A stretch of 64,000 nucleotides of DNA, taken from Diabrotica undecimpunctata. Taxonomy: Eukaryota; Arthropoda; Insecta; Coleoptera; Chrysomelidae. This document shows positions 58,380 to 64,000 of this stretch, piece by piece. Within the stretch, counting starts at the first letter, position 1. Every line of letters starts with the position of its first letter. The DNA is taken from contig NC_092808.1 in NCBI RefSeq assembly GCF_040954645.1, positions 117,964,049 through 118,028,048 of the forward strand, given 5' to 3'. Position numbers and translations under genes: made by a program. The notes beneath the pieces are model-generated. The model had not been told where the DNA came from. It saw only the letters and a program-made list of their open reading frames with translations, and did no database searches.

Positions 58380-59270
58380 TTTGCTCAAAAATATATACAC
58401 AAAGGCACCTGGAAATCACCAGATGGTCTTAAAGTAAATATTATAGATTATTCTATTGTAGACTCAAGACACCAATCCAATATAATAAACGTTCGCACAA
58501 GAAGAGGACCAAATGCGGGTTCTGATCAGTATTGGATCGAAAGGCGGGTAGGAGTCAGAATTTTAAACGTTTAAAAAAGGAAATAGGTTCTAAACATGAA
58601 CGATACAATGTAGAAGGACTTAAAAATAGAGAATATAAACAAAATATAAACGTCACAATAGAAAACAGACTAAAATATGAAAACGTAAATGAAGAGTGGA
58701 AAGGATGCAGAAACATCATGAAAGAAGCAGCTGAAGAATTACTAGGTAGGGTAAGGGCCAGAATTTTAAACGTTTAAAAAAGGAAATAGGTTCTAAATAT
58801 AAACGATGTAATGTAGAAGGACTTAAAAATAGAAAATATAAACAAAATATAAACATCACACTAGAAAACAGACTAAAATATGAAAACATAAATGAAGAGT
58901 GATAAGAGTAATGAAGGGGAAGAATTACTAGGCATGAAAGGTAAACAAAAAATAACAAGAACGAATGATTGAATAGAGAGAAAAAGCAAAACATATTTAA
59001 TGATGCAACAGGGGTACAGAACCCGACAAGCAGAGGATGAATATAAATAACTACGCAAGGAAGAAAAGAAAATCCACCGGAGAAAATAGAGAAACTATGA
59101 ACAAAGAACTTTAAGAACTACAAGATCTAAGTAGGCCAATAGAGACGGGAAAATTTTACCAGAAACTGAACAAAAACAAAAGAGAATTCAAACAACAGAA
59201 GTAAAAAGATAATATATTGACAGAACAGCAAGAAAATCTAACAAGAATGAATTCCTGAATGAGACCGAAC
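58380..59270 (+). pseudogene. LINE endonuclease end and linker, with 203-bp tandem duplication
   Basis: The plus strand reads GTWKSPDGLKVNIIDYSIVD, then INVRTRRGPNAGSDQ, the last part of the LINE endonuclease (normally TW.SPDG...NQIDHI....R......VR..RG.....DH). The linker YNVEGLKNREYKQNINVTIE...EEWKGCRNIMKEAAEELLG follows. 58557-58760 is repeated directly at 58761-58960 with an offset of 203. Further linker sequence (KREYENKELKELQ-like, across frames) reaches 59270. Confidence 0.7.
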
Positions 59271-61080
59271 ATGTTTTAAATTATATTGATATATTAGATG
59301 TTCGTTTGTAATACTCCATTTACCGTATTTTTTATAAAAATATTGCTTTTAATTACGTGTTCTTAATATGCCGCTACTGATACGCTTCTTGGTAAAATTC
59401 ATAATGACAGCTAAATTATATGATGACTTACGATATTACGCGTATGACCCATTTCATTATTTCTTTGCTGGAGTATAGTTAGTCCTGACCCTGCCTTCCA
59501 TTGGGTTGGTTAACCAATATCTGGAAGAGTTGCTCAGGTTTCTGTGGTTAGCCCTTGTCTTCCAAGCCACATTTCGTGGGGGTAAAGATAGGAAATGAGT
59601 AGGAGAGGCTAGAGATGTTAACTGGAAACAGCATCTTATAATGCGTCACTATTAATTAGAAACCCATATTATTGGTTTGCTTATATAAACTTATCTACAT
59701 ATACTAAAATTCATATTATTTCTCTTTCTCTGTGTTTAATTTTATTATTTTTTTTTGTATTTGAGTTAAAATCTATTTCTTTTCTGCGATTTCCCTGTAG
59801 TTTTCTGAGAGTTTTCACGCTTTTATGTCCTGTTTTTCTGAGATTTCTTTATATTTGTATTTATTAGATTCTTTTTATTACATTAGACATGTCTTTACAT
59901 ATAAAACTCTTAATTGTTCCTCTTTTAAGAATGGTTTTCTTCCAATACTAACAGTTCTCTGCTAACCGTTTTAGTTAAATTGTATTTGAGTTAAATTAAG
60001 ACCATTGTTTTTCAAAAAAGAAAATCAAAGATAAAAAATTGTTAGACAGTGTTAAATTGTGTAATTAAATTTCCCTAAATACTTATTACATATTACGTGT
60101 TTTACAGTTATTATCCCTTTAACCTTCACTATCTACGACTTTGTGTGCACTTTCGCTATTTTATTCCAATAAACGAGTAGGTAAAAGTTTTAGACACGCA
60201 ATAACTTTAGCTTTTTTCTATATAGAGTTCAGTGTAATGTTTGAAGAACTTAAAAATTTAAAGTATTATAAACTATTCTATTGGTTTCTCAGTGCTACAA
60301 TTTGTCTACTTAATTAAAAACAACATTTTCCGTGTAATTTATTTATAAACAACGTGCAAGTAGCGTGCCTAAGATATTTGAAAATTTAATATAGATGGTC
60401 AATATTTAAAACCAATTTGGTATCAGCTACTTTTTAGCTACAATTTTAAATTCATTCCTCGCCACGTTCGTCACGAGGTCACGCTGTCATGTTTGACGTT
60501 TACGTTTTTATCGTTTAAATCGTGTTTAAATATACAGTGTGTTTCATTAAGAATTGTCCATATAGTAACTGGAGAACCCTTAGAACAAAATACGAAGATT
60601 TAACCCAAACACTTATAAAAATATTCCTATTTACCGAGATACAGAGTGGTTTATTACAAATTTTTAAAACGATTTTAGCCCATTGTTTTAACACCTTCCA
60701 ATATTTTTTGGTCAAACTTGACAAACAGTTTACACATGTTAGGATACTTTAAAACTAGTGTTAAAAGATAGTTTTCCGCTGTTACCAGAGGCGTGCTGTA
60801 GGGATAGATACTTCCTTTTTTACTCTCACAATCTACGCCATTATCGTAATAATCATTTCGGCATGTTTTTTGATCCTACGTTACTTTTTACGTAAATATC
60901 ATCCTTTTGTCTCAATGCGATGGAGTAAGTAGTTTTCAATTTTTGCGTTTAAAAATAATATTTAAAATACATAATCTTAATTTTTGCTTATTTTTCTTAA
61001 TTCTTATCGTTCATTTTCATAAATCTTTAATAGTCATTAATATTCCAGATTTAGCCATACGGCTCGCACTCCCTCTAAGG
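59271..61080. other. No recognised gene
   Basis: AT-rich. A block at 60525-60740 beginning ACAGTGTGTTTCATTAAGAA looks like an insect repeat, with overlapping frames on both strands but no domain. Confidence 0.4.
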
Positions 61081-61087
61081 GGAAAAT

Positions 61088-61365
61088 TCACTCATCCCAG
61101 ATACCTACGACATCAAAAGGATTGAGCTCTGGTGGGACTCTTTCCGTGTTATCGAGCCCTAGGTGACTTGGTATGTTGGAGTATCTCCCAAAAATTTTCG
61201 TACACATCTGGACGTCGCGAGGAGTACCTACAGCTTTCTGTATGGCCTTACAGAGATGTTCATTTAGACCCAGCTGTTTCAAGTTCTCTATTCTTCGTTC
61301 ACAAATTGTTGAGAGCACGAAATATGCCTCAAACTTATAAAACGGTCGTAAATCATAGGCGTTCC
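61088..61365 (-). CDS. Candidate terminal exon of an unidentified host gene
   Basis: After a good acceptor (AACACCTTAG, then GAACGCC at 61365), the minus strand stays open for 92 codons to TGA at 61088-61090. It reads NAYDLRPFYKFEAYFVLSTI, then CERRIENLKQLGLNEHLCKA, then IQKAVGTPRDVQMCTKIFGR and an end ELNPFDVVGIWDE. Codon use and GC content are higher than in the surroundings, and it has no transposon motif. Four cysteines are present. I do not recognise the family. It may be the last exon of a gene to the right, or a retained fragment of one. Confidence 0.45.
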
Positions 61366-61949
61366 TAAGGTGTTTATTCATTAAATAATAATATAATGTT
61401 TTAATACTGTTATATATAATATTAATAATATTTTAATACTAATATATTTAGCAAAAAACAATTAAAACTTTCACGAATAATGTTGGTTATTATATTATAT
61501 TAATAAAAATAAGAATTTAACCATTAACAATTTTGTAAATAAGAATACCTTATCTCTTTGGATATTTCAATACTAATCTTCGCGTTTAATCACTTTACTA
61601 GAAAACCTGGAATTCATATCCGAAGGTACTATTCGTTCCAAGATAATTAAGATGGAATTCCCCAGATTTTTAATAATATAATTATATTCGAAACTTAACT
61701 TGAAAGGGTGAAGTTATTACGAACGAAAACAATTTTTTTGTTTAGTACGTTTTTGATCGCATGTAATTTACGGCTCGTCGGTGTTTCCGCGTCTACGGCA
61801 GTAATTAGCGTCTCGAATATTTCTTTTGCGAATTATATGCAGTGCGTGAGTGATTTTTTATTCCATATACTTACGAACATATACGTACCTTTCGCTCGTG
61901 CTCGTTTTGTTGGATTGTTTATGATGGCTTCATCATGAAGTTTTACACC
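61366..61949. other. No recognised gene
   Basis: AT-rich lead-in to the mariner-type transposase; a plus-strand open frame at 61708-61938 shows no domain. Confidence 0.35.
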
Positions 61950-63303
61950 GGTACTGTTGCGTACAGTCAGTAAGTCTGTCTATTCACCAAGAGAGAAGAC
62001 TATTGTCCTGAATGTTCACGATCCTCTGGTTTCTCAGAATCCCACAAACACTGTTCGCAACATAGTCGAAAGTTGTGCCAACATGACTGGCGTAGGAGAG
62101 TCAACTTTATATAGGTTATTATCAGAAAGAAAAAAACACGGTATAGCTAACCCAAACACAAACGAACACTTAAAGAGAGGGAAAAAGCCTATTGAAATTG
62201 ATGAATTTGCCAAAAATGGTATTCGAAGGAAAATTCATGGATTTTTTTCAAAAAAGAAATACCAAACCTAAACAAAATTTTACAAGAAGTTAGAGACGAC
62301 CCGGATTTGCCTCATATCGGACGAACTAAATTGTGGCAAGTTTTAAAAGAATTAAATTTCCGGTGGGAGAAATCAGACCGAAAATCACTTTTGATTGACC
62401 GGGAGGAGAAGATGATGTTGAAGAAGAAATTATCTAAGATTCATACGAAAATTCCGGGCTGAAGAAAGGCCCATCTTCTACCAGGATGAAACGTGGGTAA
62501 ACTCAGGTCATACTCTAAAAAAAATTTGGTCAGATAAAAATATATTAAGCTCCAGGCAAGCCTTTATGGAAGGTTGGTCTACTGGTATCTCCTGACCTTC
62601 TGGTAAAGGCAGTAGATTAATAATTTCTCACATTGGCAGTGAAAAGGGATTTGTTAAGCATGGTGTGTTGGAATTTCATTCCAAAATCACAAAAGACTAT
62701 CACGAGGAGATGACAGCTGATGTTTTCGAAGAGTATTTTGAGCAAATGATTGAACACATACCACCAAATTCAATTATAGTATTAGATAATGCACCTTATC
62801 ATTCACGACTAGTAGAAAGACTTCTAACGAATGCGTGGAAGAAACAGGATATTCTTGACTGGCTGCGGAATAAGTATCTGCCTTACGAAGATGGAATGGT
62901 AAAAGCAGAACTTTTAAAAATTGCCCGGCAACACAAATCTAAGTTCAAGAAATACGTAGTTGATAAAATGGCGGAAAGGCGAAACATCACAGTCTTTAGA
63001 CTTCCCACCCTACCACTGCGAAATAAATCCAATTGAACTCATTTCGGCACAAATGAAAAGTTATGTGGCTAGAAAAATACGTCATATAAAATACAAGCTG
63101 TACGTGAATTGTTATACGAGTCTTTATAACATATTACAAAACAAAACTGGAAAGATGCAGTAAGACATGTAATAGAAGAAGAACAAAAAATGTGGGATCT
63201 TGATAACATAATTGATGCGACCGTAGAGATTATTAACCTAATTATTAACCCTCAAGATGACTCGGATTCCGAAGTTGATCCTATTTATTTTGAATTTGAA
63301 TAG
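61950..63303 (+). pseudogene. Tc1/mariner-superfamily transposase, decayed
   Basis: N-terminal helix-turn-helix region (GVGESTLYRLLSERKKHG) is followed, after a frameshift in a T/A run near 62240, by IPNLNKILQEVRDDPDLPHI and LNFRWEKSDRKSLLIDREE. Then, after another shift, comes the DDE domain: PIFYQDETWVNSG, HIGSEKGFVKHGV, SIIVLDNAPYHSRL and, shifted again near 63005, PPYHCEINPIELISAQMK. The two aspartates and the final glutamate (NPIE) of the family are in place. The C-terminus ends DDSDSEVDPIYFEFE and TAG at 63303. At least three frameshifts and an internal stop (near 62595) make it inactive. Its terminal repeats were not found. Confidence 0.8.
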
Positions 63304-63360
63304 TTTTCTAATCGTAATTATATAAGGTAAGTAATAGTAGTTGTAATCGTAAGGTATTAA

Positions 63361-63761
63361 AGGGGAAAGGCGCAAAATGTCGCCTGTCAAAATGTTCAAT
63401 GTGTTTTAAATGTATCCATTCTTTTTTAAAATCCTCAGAAAACTAAAAAGCATTTTTGAAAAATTTAAAGGCAGAATGAAATATTTTTTAGAATAAATAA
63501 AAAGTTTCTTTTGCATGCAATATTTTCAATTAAAAATTATACTATATTTTCTCTTTTATTTTCACTCCTGTTACATAACATATTAAAATAAACATTGTAG
63601 AAGTTTTCAGGGACTTTCTGCCCTGAGTAATAATGTAGTAATCTTTCATTCTGCGTTTAAATTTTTCAAAAATATTTATTAGTTTTCTCCGGATTCGAAA
63701 ATAATGGATACATTTAAAACACATTGGAAATTTTGCCAGGCGACATTTGACGCCTTTATCC
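63361..63761. mobile_element. MITE with about 120-bp inverted arms and TTAA target site
   Basis: TTAA lies at 63357-63360 and 63762-63765. The left arm (AGGGGAAAGGCGCAAAATGT onwards) and the right arm reversed (GGATAAAGGCGTCAAATGTC onwards) match for about 120 bases, including AATGTGTTTTAAATGTATCC and TTTTTGAAAAATTTAAA.GCA. No protein is encoded; the 60-codon minus frame at 63542-63724 is only the arm read in one direction. Confidence 0.9.
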
Positions 63762-63765
63762 TTAA

Positions 63766-64000
63766 TTAAATAAATGTATCTTTTACAAATGGCAAGAAAC
63801 TTTTTATTTTTAAATAAAATAAATAAGTTTTATTAAAAAATACAATTTACATAAGTACAATTTAAAAAATATATTTATTTAGTTCAAATAAATGTTTCAA
63901 TCATATACTCTACGACACTGGTCGTTTATCTCTAACCATTCAAAATACCCCCGTAATAGGATTAGAAGGTATTGTATTCCTTCAGATATAAGGTGGGTTA
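63766..64000. other. No recognised gene
   Basis: AT-rich sequence to the end of the window; nothing recognised. Confidence 0.4.

Noticed and set aside
63542..63724. 60-codon minus-strand open frame
   Set aside because: It is only the inverted arm and loop of the MITE; no protein similarity seen.

Overview
The window reads as intron-rich, AT-rich insect nuclear DNA packed with transposable elements, most likely from a beetle. This rests on spliced exons of an insect-type protocadherin, several LINE lineages of the kind common in chrysomelid beetles, and Penelope, piggyBac, pogo, hAT, BEL/Pao and Tc1/mariner-type relics. The species is an inference. Nothing bacterial is present: there are no operons, and almost all long open frames are transposon proteins with stops or frameshifts.

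Layout. 1-25700 is intergenic transposon mosaic: RNase H-bearing LINE copies in inverted orientation, a Jockey-like LINE with an RTE-like LINE inserted in it (target duplication visible), a young LINE with a 13-bp target duplication (10247-12231), and an approximately 5.1-kb tandem duplication whose second copy carries an internal deletion (13676-19900). 25742-49132 (minus strand) holds the 3' six exons of one classical cadherin gene. I joined them by splice sites and phase: cadherin repeats, a membrane-adjacent region, one transmembrane segment and a long cytoplasmic tail. Its introns host a fold-back element, an inverted-repeat element carrying a tRNA-Asp-like sequence, a KRBA2-like integrase gene between inverted Penelope fragments, a decayed pogo-type element, LINE pieces, a BEL/Pao fragment and a hAT fragment. 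The 5' exons of the cadherin were not found and probably lie beyond the right edge.

49133-64000 contains a Penelope piece with a GIY-YIG domain, LINE endonuclease pieces, a nearly intact pogo-like transposon with TA target sites and an array of repeated subterminal motifs (52966-54989), a piggyBac element with TTAA sites and all three catalytic aspartates (55043-57629), a possible terminal exon of an unidentified host gene (61088-61365), a decayed Tc1/mariner-type transposase, and a TTAA-flanked MITE (63361-63761).

The transposon genes do not work together as a pathway. The only clear host function is the adhesion receptor. Most worth a second look are the KRBA2-like integrase flanked by inverted Penelope arms and a 300-bp palindrome, the pogo element with its repeated motif, the tRNA-Asp-like sequence inside an inverted-repeat element, and the unidentified exon near 61.2 kb. 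Coordinates of decayed elements are approximate where no target duplication or terminal repeat fixes the edge.
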